The notes under the pieces: model-generated | The model's database searches: none | What the model saw: only the letters and a program-made list of their open reading frames with translations | What the model was told of the DNA's origin: nothing | Assembly (NCBI RefSeq): GCF_036231945.1 | Contig: NZ_CP109599.1 | Span: 5,483,501 to 5,547,500 of the forward strand | From: Streptomyces sp. NBC_01429 | GTDB taxonomy: Bacteria > Actinomycetota > Actinomycetes > Streptomycetales > Streptomycetaceae | DNA length: 64,000 nucleotides | Direction: 5' to 3' | Program-made: the position numbers and the translations under genes | In this document: positions 57,290 through 64,000 of the stretch, one piece after another | Layout of the letters: each line of letters starts with the position of its first letter | Position numbering within the stretch: the stretch's first letter is position 1

Positions 57290-59022
57290 CAGGCAGCCTC
57301 CGCCTCGGTCAGCTGGGAGAGGACTATCTCCCGGTATGTCTCATTCGATGCCATCAGTTCGTGATGGCGGCCCGACCCGACGACCCGGCCCTCGTCCAGG
57401 ACCAGGATCCGGTCGGCGTCACGGATCGTGGAGACCCGCTGGGCGACGATCACGACGGTCGCCTCGGCGGTCTCCCGCGACAGCGCGGCACGCAGCGCGG
57501 CGTCCGTGGCGTAGTCCAGCGCGGAGAACGAGTCGTCGAACAGATAGATCTCCGGCCGCCGCACCAGCGTCCGCGCGATCGCGAGCCGCTGGCGCTGCCC
57601 GCCGGAGACATTCGTGCCGCCCTGGGCGACGGGCGCGTCGAGCCCGCCCTCCAGCGCCTCGACGAACTCCTTGGCCTGCGCCACCTCCAGCGCGTGCCAC
57701 AGCTCCTCGTCGGTGGCGTCCGGATTGCCGTACCGCAGATTCGTCGCGACCGTACCGGAGAACAGATACGGCTTCTGGGGCACCATGCTCACGGTCCTCG
57801 CCAGCAGCACCGGATCGACTTCGCGCACATCCACCCCGTCGACCAGCACCTGCCCGTCCGTGGCGTCGAACAGCCGGGGTACGAGCCCGAGCAGCGTCGA
57901 CTTCCCGCTGCCCGTCGACCCGATGACCGCGGTCGTCTCGCCGGGGCTCGCGACGAGGGACACCTCGCGCAGCACCGGCTCCTCGGCCCCGGGGAAGCGG
58001 AACTCGGCGCCCCGTATCTCCAGATGCCCGTGCCGCCGCAGCTCCCGCACCGGCTTCGCGGGCGGTACGACACTCGACCTGGTGTCCAGCACCTCTTCGA
58101 TGCGCTCGGCGCACACCTCGGCGCGCGGCACCATCATGAACATGAAGGTGGCCATCATCAGGGCCATCACGATCTGCATCAGATACGCGAGGAACGCGGT
58201 CAGCGCGCCGATCTGCATCCCGCCGCTGTCGATGCGGTGCGCGCCGAACCAGACGACGGCGAGCGACGACAGATTGACCACCGTCATCACGGTGGGGAAC
58301 ATCAGTGCCATCAGCCGGCCGGTCGACAGCGCGACATCGGTCAGCTCGGTATTGGCTCCGCGGAAGCGTTCCTTCTCGTAGTCGTCCCGGACGAAGGCCC
58401 TGATCACGCGGTTGCCGGTGATCTGCTCGCGCAGCACCCGGTTCACGGTGTCCAGCCGGGTCTGCATCAGCCGGAACAGCGGGCGCATCTTCCTGATGAT
58501 GAGGGCGACGCAGATCCCCAGCACCGGGACAACGGCCAGCAGCACCGCGGAGAGCGGGACGTCCTGGCCGAGGGCCATCACGATGCCGCCGACACACATG
58601 ATGGGCGCGGACACCATCAGCGTGAACGTCATCAGGACCAGCATCTGCACCTGCTGGACGTCATTGGTGGTGCGGGTGATCAGCGAGGGGGCCCCGAAGT
58701 GCCCCACCTCGCGGGCGGAGAAGCTCTGCACCCGCCCGAAGATCGCGGACCGCACGTCCCGGCCGAGGGCCGAGGCGGTACGCGCGCCGTAGTAGACGGC
58801 GCCGATGTTGCAGATGACCTGGACCACGCTGACGGCGATCATGATCCCGCCGAACTCCAGGATGTAGCCCGAGTCCCCCTTCACCACACCGTTGTCGATG
58901 ATGTCGGCGTTCAGGGTGGGCAGATACAGGGTGGCGCACGTCTGCAACAGCTGGAGCGTCACCAGCAGGGCTATGGGTCTTTTGTAGGGAGCGAGATGGG
59001 CTCGCAGAAGTCGTAGGAGCAC
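57289..59022 (-). CDS. ABC exporter subunit with degenerate ATPase site
   Basis: About 577 residues: a transmembrane domain (LAPYKRPIALLVTLQLLQT starts it), then an ATPase with Walker A GSTGSGKST, signature VSGGQRQRLAIARTLV and Walker B IYLFDDSFSALD. The catalytic Glu after Walker B is Asp, as in the degenerate site of heterodimeric exporters such as TM287/288. GTG 59022 is preferred since conserved sequence (VLLRLLRAHLAPYKR) begins there; an ATG at 59115 would add 31 residues of atypical sequence. It is first in the two-gene operon. Confidence 0.9.
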   Translation of the reverse strand: MLLRLLRAHLAPYKRPIALLVTLQLLQTCATLYLPTLNADIIDNGVVKGDSGYILEFGGIMIAVSVVQVICNIGAVYYGARTASALGRDVRSAIFGRVQSFSAREVGHFGAPSLITRTTNDVQQVQMLVLMTFTLMVSAPIMCVGGIVMALGQDVPLSAVLLAVVPVLGICVALIIRKMRPLFRLMQTRLDTVNRVLREQITGNRVIRAFVRDDYEKERFRGANTELTDVALSTGRLMALMFPTVMTVVNLSSLAVVWFGAHRIDSGGMQIGALTAFLAYLMQIVMALMMATFMFMMVPRAEVCAERIEEVLDTRSSVVPPAKPVRELRRHGHLEIRGAEFRFPGAEEPVLREVSLVASPGETTAVIGSTGSGKSTLLGLVPRLFDATDGQVLVDGVDVREVDPVLLARTVSMVPQKPYLFSGTVATNLRYGNPDATDEELWHALEVAQAKEFVEALEGGLDAPVAQGGTNVSGGQRQRLAIARTLVRRPEIYLFDDSFSALDYATDAALRAALSRETAEATVVIVAQRVSTIRDADRILVLDEGRVVGSGRHHELMASNETYREIVLSQLTEAEAA

Positions 59023-59274
59023 GCGGAATCTCTCGGGGTCGGCTCGGGTGCGGTGGGCAAGACCGGAGGGTGGGGTCCGACCCCATCTTGCGGCACCGCA
59101 CCCGTGGAACCCCAAGGATTTATGTACAAAGACCGGTCAAGAACGCCCACGGCCCGAAACCGTTCCCGGCGCCTCGGCGAACGGCCGACGCGCCGCGCGA
59201 CCCGGCGCACCACCCGTCTCAGGCGTACGCGCCTCCAGCGCGCCCACCTCCGCTGCACCCGCCTCCGGTGCCGC

Positions 59275-60720
59275 TCAGCCCGTGGGACCGAACGCCCCGG
59301 GATGGACCTGCTCCCGCGTCGCCGTGTACTGCTGCCGTACCGCCGTCCCCACCGCCGCGTCGTCGCCCGGCTCGAAGACCTGCGCCGCCGCGCCCTGCCA
59401 GGCCGGCGGGGTGTGCGGAGCCAGCGTTCCGCGCGCGACCCCGAGCGCCCACGCCGCCTGCCGGGCCGCGCCGATCGCCGCGTAGTCGGCGGGCTGCGGT
59501 ACGACGACCTGCGCACCGAAGATCGCCGGGGCCACCGCCTGTACGGCGGGCAGCTCGGCGGCGGCGCCCAGCAGGAACACCCGACGCACCTCCACCCCGC
59601 GCCCGCGCAGCACGTCCATCGCGTCGGCGAGGGAGCAGAGCATCCCCTCGAACGCGGCCCGCGCCAGATGCTCCGGCTTCATCGACTCGCGCCGCAGCCC
59701 GGTCAGCGTGCCGGCCGTGTGCGGCAGCTGCGGGGTGCGCTCGCCCTCCAGATACGGCAGGAACACCAGCCCCGAGGAGCCCGGCGTCGACTTGAGCGCC
59801 AGCGCGGACAGCTCGCCGAGGTCGGCCGTACCCAGCAGCTCCGCGGTACCGCGCAGGGCCCTGACCGCGTTCAGCGTGTGGACGACCGGCAGATGCATTC
59901 CGGTGGCGTCCGCGAAGGAGGTGATCAGCCCGGACGGATCGGCCGCCGCCTCGTGGTGCACGGCCATCACCGACCCCGAGGCCCCCAGCGACACCACGGC
60001 GTCCCCGGCCGCGACGCCGAGCCCGAAGGCGGCGGCCATGGTCTCGCCGGTCCCCACCGAGATCAGCAGCCCCTCGGGGGTGGTGCCGGCGGCCTCCGCG
60101 GGACCGAGAACGTCGGGCAGCGCGGCCTGGTGCCCGAGCGCCAGCTCCACCAGGTCGGGCCGGTACGCCCCGGTGCGGGCCGACCAGTAGCCGGTGCCGG
60201 ACGCGGCGCCCCGGTCCGTCGTCCGGCGGGCCGGTCTCCCCAGCAGCTGCCAGACCAGCCAGTCGTGCGGCTGCATCACGAGCGCCGTGCGCTGCGCGGC
60301 CTCCGGCTCGGTCCGCGCCATCCAGCGCAGCTTGGAGACGATCTGCCCCGACTGCGGTACGGAACCGACGGCCTCGGCCCACGCCTGCCGCCCGCCCAGC
60401 GCGTCCACCAGGTCCGCGGCGGCGACCTGCGCGCGCTTGTCGTTGCCGAGCAGCGCGGGACGCACGAGATTGCCCTGCCGGTCCAGCGCCACCATGCCGT
60501 GCTGCTCCGCCGAGACGCCGATGGCCTCGACCCCCTCCAGCAGCCCGCCGGACGCGGCCTCGCCGAGGGAGAGCAGCCAGACCTGCGGATCGACCTCGGT
60601 GGCTTTGGGCTCGACCGGATGAGGCGCGTACCCCTGGCGCAGCACGGCACCTGTGTCGGAGTCACATACGACGACGCGTGTGAACCCGGACGAACTGTCC
60701 AACCCGGCGACTATTCCCAT
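59275..60720 (-). CDS. xylB: Xylulokinase (FGGY family)
   Basis: A 481-residue sugar kinase: IVAGLDSSSGFTRVVVCDSD (phosphate 1 motif), EQHGMVALDRQG with NDKRAQ (sugar-binding region), GASGSVMAVHHE and FLPYLEGERTPQLPHTAG. The motifs match xylulokinase, which phosphorylates D-xylulose to enter the pentose phosphate pathway. No xylose isomerase gene is adjacent. The gene is alone; a secreted xylanase is encoded 20 kb away. Other FGGY kinase substrates are possible. Confidence 0.85.
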   Translation of the reverse strand: MGIVAGLDSSSGFTRVVVCDSDTGAVLRQGYAPHPVEPKATEVDPQVWLLSLGEAASGGLLEGVEAIGVSAEQHGMVALDRQGNLVRPALLGNDKRAQVAAADLVDALGGRQAWAEAVGSVPQSGQIVSKLRWMARTEPEAAQRTALVMQPHDWLVWQLLGRPARRTTDRGAASGTGYWSARTGAYRPDLVELALGHQAALPDVLGPAEAAGTTPEGLLISVGTGETMAAAFGLGVAAGDAVVSLGASGSVMAVHHEAAADPSGLITSFADATGMHLPVVHTLNAVRALRGTAELLGTADLGELSALALKSTPGSSGLVFLPYLEGERTPQLPHTAGTLTGLRRESMKPEHLARAAFEGMLCSLADAMDVLRGRGVEVRRVFLLGAAAELPAVQAVAPAIFGAQVVVPQPADYAAIGAARQAAWALGVARGTLAPHTPPAWQGAAAQVFEPGDDAAVGTAVRQQYTATREQVHPGAFGPTG

Positions 60721-60790
60721 GACACCCGATTCTGCCGCACGCGCGGCCTGTCAGGCGCTTCCGGGACCGCCGGTTCGGGACGGGAACGGA

Positions 60791-61102
60791 TCAGGTGTTG
60801 CTGGTGCCCCAGTCGTCCTGCCCGTTCTGGCTGCGTTCCCGCAGCGACCGCACCCGCTGGGCGACGGAGCCAGGAAGCTTGTCCGCGAGCCGGTCACCGA
60901 CCACGTCGTTCACCGAGTGGTACGCCTTGCCCGCCACCTCCCGGCCGGTCTGCGCGGCGGCTTCGGCGGCGTTGCGCACCGCCGGATTCTGCGAGACCTG
61001 GCGCGCGGATTTCTTCAGCTGTTCATAGCGCTCGCGCCCGGCGCGCGTGCCGAGAACGTATCCACAGGCCAGTCCAGCGATGAACGTGAGCCGGTACCGC
61101 AT
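60791..61102 (-). CDS. YtxH-like small membrane-associated protein
   Basis: A 103-residue protein: an N-terminal hydrophobic helix YRLTFIAGLACGYVLGTRAG with Gly spacing, then amphipathic helices YEQLKKSARQVSQNPAVRNA and EAAAQTGREVAGKAYHSVND. This is the architecture of YtxH/DUF-type proteins seen in Gram-positives, anchored by the first helix with a cytoplasmic coiled tail. ATG 61102 is preferred to GTG 61111 because of the purine-rich site GGGTGGC. The function is unknown. Confidence 0.78.
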   Translation of the reverse strand: MRYRLTFIAGLACGYVLGTRAGRERYEQLKKSARQVSQNPAVRNAAEAAAQTGREVAGKAYHSVNDVVGDRLADKLPGSVAQRVRSLRERSQNGQDDWGTSNT

Positions 61103-61332
61103 GGCTGCCACCCAATCTCTCTGTGCGTCGGAGTCCCCAGGTCCCAGCGTCAGCGTCGGACCGGTCGGTCTGTGGTCCTCCGCCTACCCCGTCCGGGCCC
61201 GGGATCACCCGACGTGACCCGGCTCGATACCGATTGGCGGAGCACCCCCCTGCTTGCGCTAATGTATGTGTCGCAGCGAACGCGCGCCGCCCGGGAGGAC
61301 CCGGGAGGGTACGTTCGGTGCAAACGCAGCAA

Positions 61333-61405
61333 TCCCCTGTAGCTCAATTGGCAGAGCAGCCGGCTGTTAACCGGCAGGTTACTGGTTCGAGTCCAGTCGG
61401 GGGAG
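61333..61405 (+). tRNA. tRNA-Asn (GTT anticodon)
   Basis: The 73-base gene folds into a standard cloverleaf: acceptor TCCCCTG/CGGGGGA, D-arm AGCTCAATTGGCAGAGC, anticodon stem GCCGG-CTGTTAA-CCGGC with anticodon GTT, and T-arm ACTGGTTCGAGTCCAGT. No CCA is encoded. Confidence 0.97.
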
Positions 61406-61410
61406 CGCGA

Positions 61411-61483
61411 TCCCCTGTAGCTCAATTGGCAGAGCATTCGGCTGTTAACCGGAGGGTTGCTGGTTCGAGTCCAGCCGGGGGAG
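61411..61483 (+). tRNA. tRNA-Asn (GTT anticodon), second copy
   Basis: A near-identical tRNA-Asn, five bases after the first. It differs in the anticodon stem (TTCGG/CCGGA) and a few T-arm bases, so it is not a fresh exact duplicate. Probably co-transcribed with the first and ended by the hairpin at 61497-61516. Confidence 0.97.
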
Positions 61484-61496
61484 CGGGAAAGACGGG

Positions 61497-61519
61497 AAGG
61501 ACCCTTCGGGGTCCTTTTT
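61497..61519 (+). terminator. Terminator of the tRNA-Asn pair
   Basis: AAGGACCC-TTCG-GGGTCCTT is a perfect stem with an extra-stable UUCG-type loop, followed by a T-run (TTT). Confidence 0.95.
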
Positions 61520-61707
61520 CGTGTGCCCGCCAGCCGTCGTGGGCCCCTCACGGGTCCCTCGAACGGATGTACTTGACGGTTGCCGGAACCGGCCGGTGCG
61601 CGACGAAGTCCTCATGGTCAAGTGAAGCCGACCATCCGAGGCAGGAGATCGTATGACCGGCTATGCTGCGGCAGACGGCGCGCACAGATGTGCGCGACGC
61701 GCCGTTG

Positions 61708-61781
61708 GGGGCGGTAGCTCAGCCGGTTAGAGCAGCGGACTCATAATCCGTCGGCCGAGGGTTCGAGTCCCTCCCGCCCCA
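61708..61781 (+). tRNA. tRNA with CAT anticodon (Met elongator or Ile2)
   Basis: A 74-base cloverleaf: acceptor GGGGCGG/CCGCCCC, anticodon loop CTCATAA with CAT, T-arm GAGGGTTCGAGTCCCTC. A CAT anticodon is shared by elongator tRNA-Met and tRNA-Ile2 (lysidine-modified). It is not the initiator, since the CxA mismatch at the acceptor end is absent. The sequence alone does not settle which of the two it is. Confidence 0.93.
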
Positions 61782-61787
61782 CGCGGA

Positions 61788-61803
61788 GTTCTCTCAGGAG
61801 AAC
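61788..61803 (+). terminator. Hairpin after the CAT tRNA
   Basis: GTTCTC-TCAG-GAGAAC, six bases after the tRNA, followed by CGTTTCT. Likely the tRNA terminator. Confidence 0.6.
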
Positions 61804-61819
61804 CGTTTCTACCTGCGGA

Positions 61820-61871
61820 AACGAATGAACGGGCGGCACCACTCCAGAGTGGTGCCGCCCGTTCATTCGTT
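61820..61871. terminator. Perfect 24-bp inverted repeat behind the tRNA
   Basis: Arms from AACGAATGAACGGGCGGC onward are exactly complementary over 24 bp with a CCAG loop, ending TTCATTCGTT. It may be a second, very strong bidirectional terminator. Its AT-rich base of the stem gives a T-containing tail in both directions. Confidence 0.75.
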
Positions 61872-62230
61872 CAGACCAAGATCCAGGGGACGCGCAGGGG
61901 ACGCGGGGACGGTTCAGGGGACGGAAGCGCCCTCACGCCGCCTTCCGGCGCCGGTTCAGAGTTCTGCGGGCGGTTCCTCTCCATGGCGCGCAGGCACCGC
62001 CACGGCGCAGTACGGCCGGCCGCGCCAGGAGGCAGCCGGCGTAAGGGCCGGGTGCGGACGCACCCTGCGGGTACCGGCAAGGCTTGCGGATGCTCGCGGG
62101 CAGCGTCGTGCCGGGGCCGCAGGCTACGGCGTGGGGGGCTGTGCGCTCTTCGTGTTCGTCCTGTGTGTGCGTGGCGTGCCGACGCCGCCGCCCTCGTGCC
62201 GTTGCGTGCACGAGAGCCGCGTCGGGTGGC
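61872..62230. other. 359-base region without a clear gene
   Basis: The frames here lack ribosome-binding sites and family features. Near the left end CAGGGGACG occurs three times between 61881 and 61924. The region follows a tRNA and precedes accessory genes, so it could be a decayed mobile-element boundary, but I see no integrase or attachment repeat. Confidence 0.5.
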
Positions 62231-62965
62231 TCAGCGGTGAGCGGCGCGGTTCATCTCGACGACGTCCTCCAGGGTGGCCGTGGCCGGGAGGGTGGCGAAG
62301 CGTTCCGGCACGCTGTCGCGGATGCGGGCGTCCTTGACGCGGTCGGCCGCGGCCAGGGCCGCCGGCAGCTTGTCGAGGGTCAGCTCGGTGCAGTAGGCGG
62401 GGCCGTTGGGCTGCTGGCGCCAGGAGTCGGCCAGCGTGCCGGCGTCGTAGGGGTCGAAGCCGGTGTCGTCCACGAGCTGCATGGCCACACGCCGCGCCTC
62501 CTCGAAGTCGCCGGCGACGGGGATGGCGATGCGGCCGGGCGTTCCGGCCGGAACGCCCCGGGTCCGCTGGGTTTCGGCCAGGGCGGCGTTCCACGCCTTG
62601 ACCACGGGGCGTCCCAACTGCCTGGCGTTCCACACGCTGTCGACCTCGCCGTTGTCCACGGCCTCGATCTGCCCGCTGAGGTGCGGATAGTAGTTCGAGG
62701 TGTCGATGACCACCGTCTCGGCGGGGACCGACGCGAACAGGCCGGCCAGCTTCCCCGCCACCCCGAAGGGGACGGCCAGGACGATGACGTCCCGGCCCTG
62801 GACGGCGTCGGAGAGGTCCGCCGCGCGGGCCCCGGACTCCAGTACCTCCGCCCGGACGGCCTCGGGGCCGCGGGCGTCGGCCACCTGGACGTCGTGACCG
62901 GCCGTGCTGAGCTTGGCAGCGAGGTTCCCACCGATAGCACCGGCGCCTATGACAGTAATTTTCAT
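62231..62965 (-). CDS. NADPH-dependent F420-reductase-like oxidoreductase
   Basis: A 244-residue protein with a Rossmann fold start MKITVIGAGAIGGNLAAKLS, VIVLAVPFGVAGKLAGLF, VIDTSNYYPHL and a C-terminal domain VAGDFEEARRVAMQLVDDTG, DPYDAGTLADSWRQQPNGPA. This pattern belongs to the Fno/NADP-oxidoreductase coenzyme F420-dependent family (also called NAD(P)-binding domain proteins). Whether it uses F420 is not shown. ATG 62965 follows AAAGGACAAATC. It is downstream of a TetR gene on the same strand and probably regulated by it. Confidence 0.85.
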   Translation of the reverse strand: MKITVIGAGAIGGNLAAKLSTAGHDVQVADARGPEAVRAEVLESGARAADLSDAVQGRDVIVLAVPFGVAGKLAGLFASVPAETVVIDTSNYYPHLSGQIEAVDNGEVDSVWNARQLGRPVVKAWNAALAETQRTRGVPAGTPGRIAIPVAGDFEEARRVAMQLVDDTGFDPYDAGTLADSWRQQPNGPAYCTELTLDKLPAALAAADRVKDARIRDSVPERFATLPATATLEDVVEMNRAAHR

Positions 62966-62987
62966 GATTTGTCCTTTGAGGGGTTGT

Positions 62988-63005
62988 GCTGCCCCTGAGG
63001 GCAGC
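62988..63005 (-). terminator. Small hairpin between TetR and oxidoreductase genes
   Basis: GCTGCCC-CTGA-GGGCAGC forms a 7-bp stem in the 106-base gap. It has no T-run, so it may attenuate read-through rather than end transcription. Confidence 0.35.
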
Positions 63006-63071
63006 GCGATGTGATGGCCGCGTCGTGGTGCCGCCTGGCGCTGCGGGGTGGAGCGGGGTGGTGCCTGCGTT

Positions 63072-63665
63072 TTACGCCTGGACGTCCCGCTCGCGGTAGC
63101 CGCTCGCGATGAGCGTGCGGAGCCGGTCGAGCTGCTCCTCCTCGGTACCGGTGCCCTTGATCCAGGCAACGGAACAGGCCGCGAGGAACAGGTCGTGACC
63201 CCGCACCGACGCGCGCACGCGTCCCGCGAGCTGCGCGGCTCGCACGTACTGATCGGTGGCGGTGATGAGGATGCCGCAGGGAATCGTGAGCGGGTTGTCC
63301 GGCTCCTGCGCCCTGGCCGCGGCCATGAGCGGGTCCGGCAGCCCGCTGAAGGCGCTGAAGTACTCCTCCATCGCCCGCAGCCACTGCTCCAGCGCCTCGG
63401 CCGGGTCGCCGAGTTGCTCGATGTCCGCCTGGCGGGCCACCAGTTCCTCGGAGCGTGTCTGCAGCACAGCCGCCAGCAGCGCCTCCCGGGTGGGGAAGTG
63501 CCGGTACAGGGTGCCGGGCCCCACTCCCGCCTCCTTGGCCACCGCCTCAAGGGAGGTGCCGACCCCGTGCCGCAGGAAGTGACGCTGCGCGGTCTCCAGG
63601 AGGGCCGCGCGGTTGCGCTGGACGTCCGCGCGGGGCTTGCGGCCCCGCGGTTCACCGATGCTCAT
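63072..63665 (-). CDS. TetR family transcriptional regulator
   Basis: A 197-residue repressor with an N-terminal helix-turn-helix (SLEAVAKEAGVGPGTLYRHF, about residues 38-57) and a helical ligand domain. ATG 63665. Two AAAACGGA-headed 19-bp elements lie 39-91 bases upstream, in inverse orientation to each other except for the shared AAAA, and fit TetR operators. The downstream oxidoreductase is the likely target besides itself. The ligand is unknown. Confidence 0.88.
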   Translation of the reverse strand: MSIGEPRGRKPRADVQRNRAALLETAQRHFLRHGVGTSLEAVAKEAGVGPGTLYRHFPTREALLAAVLQTRSEELVARQADIEQLGDPAEALEQWLRAMEEYFSAFSGLPDPLMAAARAQEPDNPLTIPCGILITATDQYVRAAQLAGRVRASVRGHDLFLAACSVAWIKGTGTEEEQLDRLRTLIASGYRERDVQA

Positions 63666-63703
63666 GCATCCTCCTCGTGCTGCCGTGATCCTGCGGCCAC
63701 ATC

Positions 63704-63756
63704 AAAACGGATGCTGCCTCCGCACTCGTCCGAGAGTAAAACGGAGGCGGCATCCG
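63704..63756. promoter_or_regulatory. Twin operator elements upstream of the TetR gene
   Basis: CGGATGCTGCCTCCG (63708-63722) and CGGAGGCGGCATCCG (63742-63756) are inverse complements at 14 of 15 positions, each preceded by AAAA, with 34 bases between equivalent positions. They lie in the promoter area of the TetR gene. Confidence 0.7.
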
Positions 63757-64000
63757 GTCAAATCGGCGGCCCGCCCACGGAGCCCGGACAGCACAGGCGG
63801 CCCCCACCTGCCTGGCCGCAGCGCGCAGAGCCAAAGCCCCGCGGAAGTGGGTGGACGCGGTGCCGCGCCGCCGGTCCCGACGACTTCTCCTGGACTGTGA
63901 CCCGCTTGTTCGGCCCCTCCTGCGCCGCCCTGACCCGGCTGCCGGCCCAGGATGTCAGGGGGTGAGCTGCTGGTGCCCTATGACAGAGAGCCGCCGACGG
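63757..64000. other. Right-edge sequence without a confirmed gene
   Basis: With the operators this gap covers 335 bases from the TetR start to the window end. An ATG at 63952 opens a plus-strand frame (MSGGELLVPYDREPPT) still open at the edge, which could be the start of a gene beyond the window, but 16 residues are too few to judge. Confidence 0.3.

Noticed and set aside
62084..62998. Plus-strand frame opposite the F420-reductase-like gene
   Set aside because: Antisense shadow; the minus-strand Rossmann motif is unambiguous.
63048..63965. Plus-strand 305-codon frame at the right edge
   Set aside because: It is antisense to the TetR gene for most of its length and shows no domain.

Overview
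The window is high-GC actinobacterial chromosome, almost certainly a Streptomyces. The evidence is strong third-position GC bias, frequent GTG starts, and a gene order matching the conserved Streptomyces core around phoH-ybeY-era, leuA, recO-uppS, zur-znuABC, glyS, ppdK, nirBD, dgt-dnaG and hrdA. Most of it is housekeeping sequence. Accessory material sits at about 2.8-3.7 kb (a deletion scar), 16.7-32.5 kb (regulators, transporters and an ABC uptake operon), 42.7-44.4 kb (sortase region) and right of the tRNA genes at 61.3-61.8 kb.

Layout. 0-5.2 kb: PhoH, YbeY, CNNM/CBS protein, MmcQ-like protein, a degenerate cytidine-deaminase-like protein and Era, interrupted by a pseudogene scar. 5.2-6.7 kb: a protealysin-type M4 protease with its emfourin-type inhibitor. 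6.8-8.8 kb: leuA behind a leucine-rich leader peptide and attenuator-like region. 8.9-11.3 kb: TerB-like protein, RecO, UppS. 11.4-14.7 kb: Zur and the ZnuABC zinc importer with a Zur-box-like site, then glyS. 16.4-26.6 kb: small zinc-finger protein, a TetR/aldo-keto reductase unit with twin operators, DUF6243, two DHA2 MFS exporters, LacI and MmyB-type regulators, a PEP-mutase-like enzyme and tRNA-dihydrouridine synthase. 26.6-32.6 kb: a GntR/UTRA regulator divergent from a five-gene ABC uptake plus HAD phosphatase operon. 32.9-35.6 kb: ppdK. 36.1-38.8 kb: an ArsR-type regulator and a secreted GH10-CBM2 xylanase. 38.7-41.7 kb: nirD/nirB. 41.9-48.9 kb: TauE/SafE, sortase and a surface protein, class IV aminotransferase, a SoxR-box FMN reductase, CutA, a SanA/YdcF-type protein and a CbiX-like chelatase. 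49-55.3 kb: dgt, ferredoxin reductase, dnaG, a candidate small RNA and an HrdA-type sigma factor. 55.4-61.1 kb: a heterodimeric ABC exporter, xylulokinase and a YtxH-like protein. 61.3-64 kb: two tRNA-Asn, one CAT-anticodon tRNA, then a TetR/NADP-oxidoreductase pair.

Regulation is the richest layer. Visible sites include a leucine attenuator, a Zur box, a SoxR box fused to a leaderless promoter, paired TetR operators with identical geometry, a GntR operator pair, a xylanase promoter with operator-like dyads, and a promoter-terminator unit between dnaG and hrdA that looks like an independent small RNA. Rare TTA codons, a sign of bldA control, occur in two regulator genes. I found no CRISPR array, intact insertion sequence, prophage or biosynthetic cluster. 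The most novel items are the dnaG-hrdA small RNA candidate, the twin TetR operators, the interleaved complementary arms at 47.7 kb and the protease/inhibitor pair.
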